From contig NC_092188.1 in assembly GCF_043641665.1 (NCBI RefSeq), positions 19,613,704 to 19,677,703 on the forward strand: DNA of 64,000 nt, written 5' to 3'. Below, piece after piece: positions 33,801 to 46,030 of the stretch. The translations under genes and the position numbers were made by a program. The stretch comes from Enoplosus armatus (Eukaryota > Chordata > Actinopteri > Centrarchiformes > Enoplosidae). Each line of letters starts with the position of its first letter. Positions within the stretch are counted from its first letter, which is position 1. Under the pieces are notes generated by a model. That model was given only the letters and a program-made list of their open reading frames with translations. It ran no database searches and had not been told where the DNA came from.

Positions 33801-36800
33801 GAGTGAATATTGGACTTACATTAAACAGGTGGATGTAAATGGGGCTGCAAATGATAACTAGTGTTGCTCCGTATCTGCTAGATGTGTAAATAAACAATAA
33901 ACGTTTGCTAACAAGTTTGCCACATCAAGTTTTTAAAGGTGATAATATGTCAATGTTGTGTGAGTGTGGCTGTCAACCACAAGCTGACATCAGAGAAGTT
34001 TCTCTTGGAGCATTTCATATCTAGTGGAAAAAGAAATGCAGCAGTTATTGCCTGCACGTGGCGCAGGTGTTAAGATTGCAGTTATGTTTTTGTGACATTG
34101 ACATATACATATACAGCTCTAAATTGCTACTCTAATGACCTTCCTTTCCTATAGGTGGCGCAGACTGGCATGGGTAGAACTGGTATGACACGGAAAAACA
34201 GCGATTTGTTACCAAGCACCACATAATGGGAACAAACTCCCAGATGATATGAAACTTGACCCGTCTTTTATGTTTTCCGCTGCATTTGACGTAACGTTTA
34301 AAAAGCACTTTGAATTGCCTTCATGTATAACATGTGTTCTACAAATAAACTTACCACTTGCCCTGCCTGAACAGCTCCCTCTTGTGGAGAATCTGCAGCC
34401 TTCTAAACGTAAATTGGGGAGTATGTGAATGAGCAACAAGCCATAATTATATTCCAAAGGTGCATATTATTTTGGTTTTAGGGAGGTATAACAGTTCAAA
34501 TGTTAAGCTGTACTTTTTTAAATTTTAAAGACAACTACAGTAGCTAATCTATGAGGCTGTTTGACTGGAGTTGAAGGTTATTCATGTCTGGTGAAGCCAC
34601 AATCCATAAAAAAAAACATTTTACTCCTTTTACTCTTTTATCCACTGAAAATAAATATTACATTCGGTGTTTACTGCAAACAATGACGCCGGCAGGGAAG
34701 AAAATACATTCATCACTGAAGAAAGCAGAGGGAGCGGTGCAGTCTAGATGGAGGGAATGTCCCAGCAGTGTACACGACACACAATGCTGCATTAACTCCC
34801 CCAGCTCTCCATCATTGGACACTAAACCAGATATTATAATATTCACAAGACATCTCAGGAATCTAATTTCTAAAGAGCATGTTCGGATTCTGTTTTCATT
34901 ACGGGTTGATCTGTGTTTTCAGAAGCTTCTCTACAGAGTTAGTAACGAGCGAACACAGATGCAGCGGAGTCTTAGATCCTCCCCCTGCTCCCTCTCGGCC
35001 GGTAGTAAAGAAGAGCACTCTGACTAACCCCGCCAGGCTCGGACCAGATCAATGCAATCTGAAGCAGCCTGTTCCACCCGTAAGATTTCAAGGGTAGCCA
35101 GTAGGTCCCTAAAGCAATTACAGAGGAAGCACATAGTGTATGAAATAAGTGATAACTGGCTCACACCAATATCATTCAATTCCCTTGATAGAAGCTCAAG
35201 TGTGACCTTGAGGAGGAATGAATCCAAAATGAAAACTGATATTCAGAGTCTCCTCTCGTGTTATGTCTAAAGCTTTATCAGCTGCTTGCTTTTTCCATCT
35301 AATGCTGTTATTATGTTTTTGATTCAGGAAGCGCATCCAATCATTATTTTGCACTTTCAGGAGGTTGTGGAGTGCAGCTACGTCCAGGAAAGTTTCAGAA
35401 TTCTGATAAAACATTAGAATTAGCCGATGTGATTGGGTGCTTTAGTTGTACATTAAATGTTCTCTAACAATTTCTATATTGCAGATCCCCAAATGCTGCT
35501 TTGTTATATCCACTCAAGATATTATCCACCTATAAAGTGTGCAAGGTATAGCATAATCTGATTTTGGATAACATGGGTATAAAAATTACAATCCTTAAGA
35601 TTGTCAGTATATCATTGTCCACTTCTAATACAATCTATGAAAGTAACTGTTTTAGCAATAGTCATCTAGTGTATTTGCATTCTGTAATTGCCTCTCTACA
35701 TGATATTTTTCATTGCTGTTGCTGGCGGAGTCCGCCTTTTCCGTGGAGGATTCAAATTAGTTTTCACAGGAAACGATACATGCACGTAGTGTGCTGGATG
35801 AGAAACTTTTGTGTATTAGTTAATACAGGGTTTTATAACCATATTAGCTTTTCTGAAGTTTTGCTTTTATAACTGGGCTCCTTCAAGATACAGTAAAGAT
35901 TTAGAAGTTTTGTGAATCCGGTGAGAGAACAAATGGAATTCATTCATTTATCCATCCTGGGAAGGATCTTTTCAATAGAGATTTGAATAGAGAAGAAACT
36001 CAAAAGCTAACGAGCCACAAATTCCACTTTAGAGAAGAATGGAGAAAAAGTTCATTTTGTTTTTCATTTCTGTAATGCTACTCTCTAATCATACCAGGGT
36101 TAGGGTAATAAAAATATGGCAACATCAGCAAAGGTAAGAAAATGAATATTGTGATTGGTCTGGTGTATTGAGTAGCATCACAGGTAGCTGCTTTATAGTA
36201 TTATGAGCTGCATTCCATCCCAAGCACCACCTCAGGCAATGTATGCACTCTTGTGCATTTGGTACAAACCAGCATTAACAACTTTATTCCAAAAAAAGAG
36301 TCTAGTAACCTTTTGGTTGTGTTGAGAAAAAAACTGAACTAACTATATGGAAGAATTGTCTAGCCCATCATCTTTTAGGTTCTGTGCTGTTGTTGGCTAA
36401 AACATGCAAAACTACCCATAAGGCCCTTTAAGCTACCTTTCACTAAAATGGTTGGTCTGGCAAGCACGGTGAATTCCATCCCACTTTTTTTCCGGCTCAC
36501 CCTGGTTTCTATCTACAACCGCTGTTCATTTCTCCTCACTTCACCCTGTGGTGATGTAGAAACAGTGACCCAGACAGAGTCAGGACGGAACAGGGCAGAT
36601 AGAGGGGGCCTGTTTTCCTGTTCGAGGGCTTGCTGCAGACTGGGCCAGGTAATGGAGCCATAATGGGCTTTTAACAGCCGCACAGCTGATGGTGGTGTTT
36701 GCCCTTCCGTGGAAAAGTAGTGCAAACAGGAAGTGCTGCATGGAGACATCCCCAGACGCTGGACAGGCCGGGATGAGTCATGACGCCTGCTGATGACAGC

Positions 36801-37905
36801 TACACCAAAACAGGCTCCAATAAAGCATGGCTAACCTGCCCGTCATAAACCACTCACACCGCGCCAATTTGGTGGAAATTCCTTTTATTTTCCTTTTCCC
36901 GCAACCCGAATCAACCTAATGGCGCTAAATTAGTTCAGCCTTGGTGCACAGGTAAGAGGGAGGTTTTAAATGTATCCTAACAGCAATGTTCCCTCAGTAA
37001 GAGTTAGAAACTGATAAGAAAAGGGGATTTTTACACACTATCAGAAAGCTGACTGAGCAAAGATCCAGTTAAACATTAAGCATCAAAGTGGAAGCTACAC
37101 CGTGATGCTCTGAAGCAGCTTTTTGACCAATAACTATCAAACAAAACGCAGAGCTTTGATTTTCACTCAGCCTTCTAACAAACTTAATTAAGACAAACTG
37201 CTCTTCAAGTTCAGCTTCTAAGCCTTTACTCGTCTTCTCGCGCCTACATCTACCAGATAAATCAATCTAAAATTAAGCTCATTATTTCTCCTCATGGTGT
37301 ACGTACAGCTCAATAATGTTCACTTTGAAGCAAACTCCTTCTACAACCTGAATGAGCAGAAGTGGCAGACACTGCAGTCACGTTTTAGTCTGCTGCTTAC
37401 CTCCCATTTTAAAGAGACTGCCACTTAAACCATTCATGTTCCCACCTTGAGCTGCCAGAAGCATCTGTGTGAGGAAGCTGGGTCGTCCTAGTCGAGACTA
37501 GTGTAAGCACGCCCGGTCACCAGTACAGTAGCCTACTGTTTGTCCACTAACTTCATGACTGAGCCTGGCAACAAGGTCGTCCCCAAAGGCTGAAAGTAAT
37601 GGCACTGTGTGCTGTGTGGGTGGCTTCTTTGAAGTATCACTTGTGTCTGCGGTGGATCCTCGAAGTCTGCTCCACGCTGATCAATGACAAGTGTTCAACA
37701 CATGGGGCATTAATTAGCCGCAGGAGAAGGAGCATATCGAGTAGCTAATCCGCAAGGTAGAACTTGGCTGCATCAGTGAGAATAGTCACAGACAGTCACA
37801 GTGGTGGGCTGTCTGGTAAGGAGGTATGATTACAAGCTCAAACAAGCTGCCATGACATGACATCGATACAAATGCACACAAATTCAATCACGCAGGCACA
37901 TGCGT

Positions 37906-37908
<3 letters not shown>

Positions 37909-37936
<28 letters not shown>
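37909..37936. repeat. (CA)n microsatellite
   Basis: Uninterrupted CA run in the 16-kb golli intron. Confidence 0.95.
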
Positions 37937-39074
37937 AAGACAAACACAATGAGAAATTGGTTTTGCATAATATCAATATTGACCTTTCTTTGGAAATCAG
38001 TCAGCTAGTGCATCCATCCGCTGGCGGCCTGTAGTGGGAAAATACAACACATCCCTTCCTCACCCTGAAGAGTTTATTTTAGGTCACAGGTATTTGCTGT
38101 GGTGCCCTTTGACCCTAGCAAAGGACCATAGCCTTCTCGACGTGTTCTCAGTTGTGTATTTTCTGTTGTCTATAATTACCATTTATTGTGGCCTTGTTCC
38201 CTACAAGGTGATGATGAGAGTGACGTATGTCTTACAAGTGTTCACATTCTTTGCTGTACATGCTGTATAAAAGCAGACCACTCTAAGATGCAGTACGGTC
38301 AGCCGGGCAGGAGCAACCGAGTTGCTGTCGGGGCCGTCCATCTGCAGACGTGAATAAAACCACAAGTTGCCAGTCTTCTGTTTTTCCTAAAATTCCCACG
38401 ACAGGGCCCTCTTTCCCAGTCACTGAATAACATAATTAGTACTGTTCATAAACACAGTATAGAAATCAAGCAAGTCTACTGAATCATAACAAAATCTAAA
38501 CACATGTTCACAGTTTGCCACCATTTTGAGCCTTGGACAATATCCTATATCACTAAAATACTGGACTTAGAACATATGTGATCTTACAATGATCTGCACC
38601 ACTTAAAGTACCACATTCTAGCATGTAATGTGTGATGTCATTTTAAAGTATTCATATAGTAACTTGTGATTTTGCTCTGTTACCTTGCTCTGCGCACCTA
38701 GTATTCATTTATCATATCATAGTAACATGAATTAAATAGCAACATTGGTAGCCACTCAACAGTGGGTTTACGATATTTTGCACATATGGTATATGGTATG
38801 GTATATATAAAATATAACGTGATAGAGAGATAGAGATCAGTCTGTGCGTTCTGTCCAGATAACAGGGAAGCGATTTGTATGCCTGTCAGAGGTGCTGCAG
38901 CAGCAGCCGAAGCTGAACTGGGAGGGCAGAGTATTTATATAAACATCCACCTCAGGTTCACCACATCCAGCCCGGTCTTTCTGGCCTTCACTGCTAGTTT
39001 ATAGCTGTGAAATGCAAGTGATATGCAAGGCAAAAATCTGCACATCAGCATCACTTCAAAATCCTCTATTACAG

Positions 39075-39075
<1 letters not shown>

Positions 39076-39119
<44 letters not shown>
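39076..39119. repeat. (AT)n(AC)n compound microsatellite
   Basis: About 17 AT units followed by four AC units, in the 16-kb golli intron. Confidence 0.95.
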
Positions 39120-41134
39120 GACAATGGAGCTGAATAGGTAATCCAGGGAATTAACAGTCTAAAATTTTCCCCGAAGAAACAGTCTGTACGAGACTTGAGT
39201 TGAAAGTGAGCTCTGTAAATTTGTATCTCCATTGTATTGTGAGAAATGAGATCCCCACCCACCAACACCAAAAGAAATCTCCAACACAATCTCACTCCAG
39301 CTGGTAGTTAAAAGTTGGCAACCCTGATGAGAAAATGTAGTTGTTATATGAGTCACATGAAGGACTATGAATCTACCTAATATTTATCTCTGGGGCCTCA
39401 AGTACATTTGATCTGCCCGTGATGGTTCAATGTGAAGAAGAAATGTGGTACCAGCCATTTACAACTCAAAGAAGCAGCTGCAAGCCAACTATCATCTGTT
39501 GTGCTGTAGCTGCTTTAGTCAGTGCACGTGGCCACATCCTCTCTTGCATTCCACCTCAGCTCACCCCGAAAACAATCGAGACTGACACAGGGGGGCGAAA
39601 ACAGGCTGCGCTTGTCTTCCTTTCCCTGTCTCTTGAGCGTTCGGTGCTCTTCCCAGATAAATATGGGGAAACGTCTTGAGGGTTTCATTCTCTTGCAGAT
39701 TGAACAACAAACTTTCCCCTCTTCCAAACGTCTTACCTCTCCTCATTACTTTGCGTGGTTTCTTTTCTGGCCGCCAAGTCCCAACAGGCAGCCACATGAG
39801 GCCGACGCACTGTAAGTCTGTCATGTTTGGCTCCTGCCGTTTGGCCACAGCACATATTGTATGTGTGGGGAAAAAAATAATCATTTCACCCTAGGAGGTG
39901 CCTGAGGCTGCATCCCCACTCAGCTCCTATCATCACAGTTGACAAGAGCCGACGGGAAGCCTCAGAGGCGGTTTTCTTCATGCTGACAGAAAGAAAGACA
40001 TGTTGATTTCTGCTTTTCTGTGGTATTATTTCATATAGCTTGATCTATTATGCATGCTTTAGTTACAGTGTATATCCCGGTAGAAAATCCAATCGGATTT
40101 ACCTTTAATTAGAATCAATGCAGAGCTGTTGCCTCATTATTAATTAATACTTTGCAATAGCGATTGCAATTTTCTTCTGCTGTCAGGATAATACCCTTCA
40201 TCCAAATTTGTAAAAGCATCTAGCATTGAAATCAGTCAACCTAGTGCCAACCTACAGATGCCCTATTTGTTGTGCACCAAACTCTGCCCTCATCTGCTGA
40301 GCTGCAGTATTACAGAGGCCCCTTTTAACCCCTGTCCCTACACACCCATCACTTCACCAAGACTGTGACTGAGGGGAACACTTCTCTAAGAGTAGCTGTG
40401 AGAAAAGAAACTTTGGGGCGCACAGAACACCGACTTCTGAGATTTTCTCATTACGAGTAAAGGTTGGCTTCCTCGAACCACTAACTTTCAGTCATCATTG
40501 GTAACTTGCGAACTTGTCACCAGCTGGGCTGCTCGCGCCGCACAAATATCGCGCCGCAGGATTAGCAGCTTCAGAGCCGGTTAAGCGAAAGCGTTTCATT
40601 GTTATTTCAAAACAGATATTGAGCCAAGATAGCCGAGTTAAAAGGAGCTGCCGTGTCAATGTGGATCTAAGGCCGTCATTCCAGGTTCCACTGATTTCTT
40701 GGTAACACATTTTTGCCTCCACAAGCACTGCCTGCGACACCACCACAAAATCTATATTTCACTCAATGATAAACTCACTTGGAAAAAACTTAATTATGAC
40801 ATCTCCAGTCCAACAAGTAGCTTTGTAAACAATCAATGATCATAATCGTACAGTTACATTTGACCTTTACTAATTTACATATTTATATTCACTGTGCATA
40901 AATGCTCCTCTGCACTGACACTACATCTGCTGATTAGCAAGTGGACATATAGTCCTCTAAGCCAAACAGGCTTTCAGAGGACTGAGGAAGCGTCAGTCAT
41001 ACTTTGGCAGTAGCAGAGGCTACTACTACTACTCTCTTGTCTTCATTTGTTAGAACTGCTCGAAGTATAACAACATGTATGTCTAGAGTAATGTCAATAG
41101 GCATGTAAATTCACATTGTGGTTTGCCCCCTTAC

Positions 41135-41204
41135 CAAAGACTTCATCTTGTGATTCAGGATCCACTGCTGTTGTCTGCGCTGCTTCGGGTTCAGGTGACG
41201 GAGC
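41135..41204 (-). CDS. mbpb: Golli protein, second coding exon
   Basis: This 70-bp exon has - strand acceptor TTTTTTTGTGTTCCTATTGAAG and donor TTTG|GTAAGG. It enters in phase 0, reads APSPEPEAAQTTAVDPESQ then DEVF, and leaves in phase 1. The split codon makes the G of DEVFG-LGEADANQNNG on joining the exon at 24899. Mammalian Golli reads SEDNEVFGEADANQNNG across the same junction, which confirms both exon and phase. The N-terminal part (Pro/Glu/Ala-rich) is diverged from mammals. There are no hydrophobic segments, so it is probably disordered. Confidence 0.9.
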
Positions 41205-43854
41205 CTTCAATAGGAACACAAAAAAACAGATTGAAGAGGTGAGGTGCCGAGGTGCCATGGCAACAGAGCAAAAGACAGAGACCGACAGAGAGAAGCAGAA
41301 CGACGGAGGGAGATAGTTAGACCTATTTCGCTTTTGGGCTTTATAATTACAGCAGAATTATGCTCAGGCACATTCATTTAACATTCAAAAGACACTGCTG
41401 CGCCTTTTGAATCACATACATATTGAGATTCTACAATCTTTATGACATGTTCGTCTGGATTTTCGTGTGTTGTGTAACAGGATTTCAGTTTTGTTCTGAA
41501 ATGAAAGTGAAATGTGCATGTTTAGTATGTTTCACAGGATAGCACTGTGTCAAAATGAGGCAAGAAATGATGAAAAAAACAGTGGAGGGAGTTGAAAAAT
41601 AATACTCAATGCTTAACAAGTAAATCCATACTTGAGTCCTTCAGGCTAATAGGCTAGTGGAAGCATGTGCAGAGAATGGAAATAAGCAACTGAAATGGTC
41701 AATTCAAACCAGATGATAGCTGCTGTTGGTACTGTGACTAACTAGTTCCTTGTGTCAGTCAAGATTACAGTTGACAACATGTGCCTGTCGTATCAGGCTT
41801 TTCAGACATATAGAAGTATTGATTCAGCTCTGGTGTGATTCAAGCTGTTTGAATACACGAAGTCAAAAGTTAAACATTGTGCAAGCTGAATTGTCATACC
41901 CACCTGTACTGGCACGTCTGAGTCACACAATTTAATCTCCCCTATCCCTTGGTGCTAAATCTAACAAATCCCTGTGTCATGTTCGTTTCTTTCCAGCAAT
42001 TCATAACAAGTAAAGTTGGATTCTGTTACTTGTTTCTTTTTAGCGGTTCCAAGTGGACTAAATATCTGCATTTGCTAATCCTCAAGTTATGTAAATCCTC
42101 TTACTGATTCCCTCCTCCTCCCTGATGACAATCAACACTTACGTTCCCCGGTTTCCACTTCTGAGTGGGTTTGCCAACAAGTGGGTCAAATCAACACAAT
42201 CATTCAAAAATTGTGGGCACGCTGCTCACCATTAAATGAGCATAACGAGAAGCACAACTGTGACACAGTCCTGTGAGACCATAAAAAGGTCAACAAAGTG
42301 GCATGTTTTTAAAATGTTTTTTTCATTGTTATTAAATACGTGAACAAATTATGCAAGTTTGTTTTGATGACAGAAGAGATTTAGATTCAATTAACAGGTT
42401 CGATACCGGATTCAGATTTAATTACATACAAACAAATTCATACCTTCAAAGAGCTCGATAATGAATCCAAAGCAACAGTCCTACTGTACTGTGGATAGAG
42501 AGTGATCGCTATCTCAACAACACCGGCCCCATACAATTACTTTTACTCTTACTTGCAAATAAAAACGGATACATTACATTTCTGACTTTGAAAAAAAAAG
42601 AGAGACTTTAAAGGCCCTGAATTTTTTTTCGCACTATGAGTGATTAACACAAAGTTAGAACCGTTTTTGCCATTATTTCTGCCATAAAAATGTACATGGT
42701 TTGTTTTATTGAACATGTGAAATGTAACAGCTAGACCAAAGTCCCTCAACCAACAGAGCAAGAGACACAGAGAAAGCAAGGCAGAGAAAGAAGACAAATT
42801 GCACTCACATTTGTGTGCATTGATAGAGCTTACATTATCACTGCATTCCTACAGTCGGGCACATTAGCACTTCTTTCCATAATTAAAGCACTCGGTTTTC
42901 AACCTTTGTTGGATTTCGTCCACGCACACCCACACGCTTAGACACAGCTGTCTTCTCTCCCTCTCTTCAGCCTCGCACTTTTTGTAAGTGTAGAAAATTA
43001 GCAATGCAAACAACAAATCCACAATCCAGGAGCTGAGCCGCTGGTGATTGGATGTTTGTTGAACTGATATTTTTAGATGCTGAGGCAACTCATAAGACTA
43101 AATCTGCAAGTAGTGGGCTTTTGGGGCTGTTTGAAATAATAAAAAAATCAAACTGGGGCGCATGGCGAGTCAAACCAGGTGCAGTCGACGAAATAACCTC
43201 AGTGTGCCCCTGGAAATTACCACTTCGCCAGTGCGACACAGCGTTCTGCACCAACATGAAAATAGAGCCCTGAATAACTATTTTGTTTATATACACCTTT
43301 AAAAAACTAAAATGATTACGCTACTCTCCTCCACTGTATCTGGTCCTCATTATTAACACAAGGGGTGTTGGGAGAAAGAGAACATGTTCCTAAGTGGACC
43401 AGAGCAGCAGGTTGATGCCGTCCTTGAACAGCAGCGGTCAGCGTGACTTCACACCTACTCACTACTGGTGGCTTATTAAATATAGCTCTTGTCTAGCAGA
43501 GCTTCCATGGCGGTTGGTGCGGGAGACGGTGAAACATTATCTGACCCTGCGGCATGTAAAGAAGATCGGCAAAACTGTTTAATTAGGATCACACTTGCCA
43601 ATTATTCATGTTGTCGGTCCTTACCTGATGGCCTTTTGGCTTGCCAATAGTGCCGTATAATGACACACGTACATATTCTCCCCGACCATTACCTCCTAAT
43701 CGCCTGAACACCCCCCCGTGAACAGTGATTGTCCAGTCAGAACTTAGCAACTGCAAGAAGGCACAGCAGGCCTATCAAGATTTGGACTTGCTGAAGCGGT
43801 GTACATTGGGCTGCAAGGAAGGCCATACTCTGCATTTAAATGGTTTTGAGAGTG

Positions 43855-44250
43855 GGGTAGCCGAAACAAAAACAGTGCGTTTGTCTGCTCTAAATTAGTT
43901 GGATTCATTAGCATGTTTGGCTAACTAGCTTACCACCTCCAGTTGTAACGAAGGATTTCTGCCAAGGCCAAGGAGCGAGGTTACATTAGTTATAAGCTAA
44001 CAGGTTACATAAAAAAGTCCTGTTCACGACTTGCATATCCAAAGGAAGTCGGCCCTGGCTGCAATCAGAGTTTAGGCCAATGTAGCAGCTCTGTCCTGCT
44101 CTTGGATTTGGGGAAGTTTACACTGCAGCAACTGACCAACATCACCCGAGGTAACGTTAACCTTTGCCTAACACATCAGTCCTTTTTCTTTTGTAACGTT
44201 GAAAGTGAAAATATACTGTCTGAAAGTGTGAACAAGTAAGCTAAGCGGCC
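43855..44250. repeat. diverged dispersed repeat, copy A
   Basis: By eye it shares an ordered series of short matches with 56785-57115: TCTGCTCTAA, ATTAGCATG, CTAGCTTAC, AGGTTA, TCTTG/CCTG then CTCTT, GGAAAGTT-like, and CTGCAGCAAC. Its right part (CAGTCCTTTTTCTTTTGTAA then AAAGTGAAAATATA) resembles 45935-46030. It is an unclassified old interspersed repeat. Confidence 0.4.
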
Positions 44251-45443
44251 AAACAGGTTTATTTTAGAACGCAACAACAGTCTGATCTTACGTTTTTTTC
44301 TTATAACGCTAGGACTAACTACAAATTATTATTTTTTACAATGAACACTTGAAACACTACAAGAACAATGCTGGGGGGGTTTTTTGTATCCCAGTGCCTA
44401 CTTCGGACCCCTTTGACAAGATTCTCATTTTAAAATGAGCCATCAATGTGGAAACATTAAAAAGTCTTCCAGAGAAGCGACTGTATCTAGTAAATCTGCC
44501 ACCTTTATCACTGTATATGTGCCGCATGATTGTCCTGCTTCAAAGGTACTAAGACTAATGTTTGTGAGCACGTTCTCTTGTTTGATGTTTGTTTCAGACT
44601 CGCACACTCGTGGTGGCTGCTGCTTCTGCTCCACTCAGCCCCCTGATCTCCATTCAGCACTCAGGCACTGGATGTGGTTCAATGTGCCTAAGTACTTATG
44701 TTTGAGTAGCGAGAGGGAAGGAAGAGTGCAGCCATTTGAACACCTTTCAGGGCTTGGCTGATTTGAGACTTTCAAAAGGAATCCAAGTTCCTCTTCCTAT
44801 CTGTGGCGCGGTGATGGCTATGCCCTTCAGTGTTTCATCCTGTCCACACAGACATTGATTGGATCATCTCACCTTTTCACCAAGATATAAAAAGCGCAGT
44901 GGAGTCTCTGTAGCTCTACCTTCAAAAGGCCAGTTTTATACCCTAATAATGTTAATCAAATGTCATGAGAACAATCAACTTTAACATTCATCTGTTATTT
45001 AGAGCTGTAATGGAGTAATTAGTGAACCCTAATGAAGGCCAAACTGCCATAGGGCACTAAGATAACATTCAGAAATGAAAGCCTTTCTTAGGCTCAGACT
45101 CTGTGGCTGAGAATTCAATATTCACTGAAATACAATATTTCTACCGCGAGGAAAACACCTTGTAACATGTGATGACTCAAGTAAAGGCAAAACAGAAACA
45201 CATAATAACATTTCACAAATACAGAATGAGGAATTCGCAGATTCATGGCTGTCTTAATGAAGATTGAATTATGATCCATAAGCTGAAGTGTAACTTGATG
45301 TCATCTCCACTTGAGGAAAATACCAATACCTCTTCCACCAACCAACGGTATCCCTGTTTTAATGTTGTGGTTAAAACAGACTTGGGATGGGAAAGGTGCA
45401 GTTACGATTCAAATGTGACACACAGAGGAACACAAGCGACAGG

Positions 45444-45488
45444 AACAAGCCTGCTGGGCCAGCAACAAGCCTGCTGGGCCAGCAACAA
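45444..45488. repeat. 20-bp tandem duplication
   Basis: The unit AACAAGCCTGCTGGGCCAGC is repeated perfectly twice, followed by a partial AACAA. Confidence 0.95.
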
Positions 45489-45934
45489 CACACAGAGCAC
45501 TCTAATTGGGTACAGTGGCAGAACTCATAGTCGCTGAAGGCTGGTGGTCCACTAGCTGAGCCTCAAGCTCCCTCATCTGGAGACTTCAGTTTCAATTCAG
45601 TAGTTTCAGCCATAAGACTGTATCACAATCAGGCACAAAGTAGAAAGAAGGACTGAAGAAGCCAGGTCTTACTGTTAAGTTACACTGTAAAATAATCTCT
45701 CCAACATGATTGGTTTTGAACACCCATAAAGCTTCTTTACTGCGAGGACCAACTGCTAAGCGTTTCAAATCTAGAGCTCCTTTTCAACAGGATTTAATTG
45801 GAAAGGTAAGTCTCATTACAACTTGAGCTACTTGTTACTTTAGACTCTATTTGCTGCAACCATGTCACCATGTGGATTTAGGCTTTCATGTAGCCATAGG
45901 TGTTCTAACAATTCAATAATGTTAATTCATTGGT

Positions 45935-46030
45935 TAGTCCTCACCCTAAAAGCCATTTTTCTTGTGACTTTAAAAGTGAAAACATATTATTTTAAAGTGC
46001 AAATACATATGCAAGCTAAGTGCACAAACC
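45935..46030. repeat. diverged dispersed repeat, partial copy B
   Basis: TAGTCCTCACCC, CTTGTGACTTTAAAAGTGAA, ACATATT and GCAAGCTAAG occur in the same order as related words at 44175-44250. It is probably a partial copy of the same unclassified repeat. Confidence 0.35.

Larger units (their letters stand above)
24900..41134 (-). other. mbpb: golli intron (16 kb)
   Basis: This long intron lies between the second and third golli coding exons. It contains a CA run (37909-37936), an AT run (39076-39119) and mostly unique sequence. Positions 36640-37300 look complex and non-repetitive, as conserved non-coding DNA often does, but this cannot be tested here. ORFs of up to 147 codons (for example 34584-35027) show no recognisable protein features. 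No nested gene was found. Confidence 0.7.

Noticed and set aside
34584..35027. 147-codon ORF in the golli intron, with open frames on the other strand as well
   Set aside because: I considered a retroelement remnant, but found no reverse transcriptase, transposase or other motif. Length alone is not enough in 64 kb.
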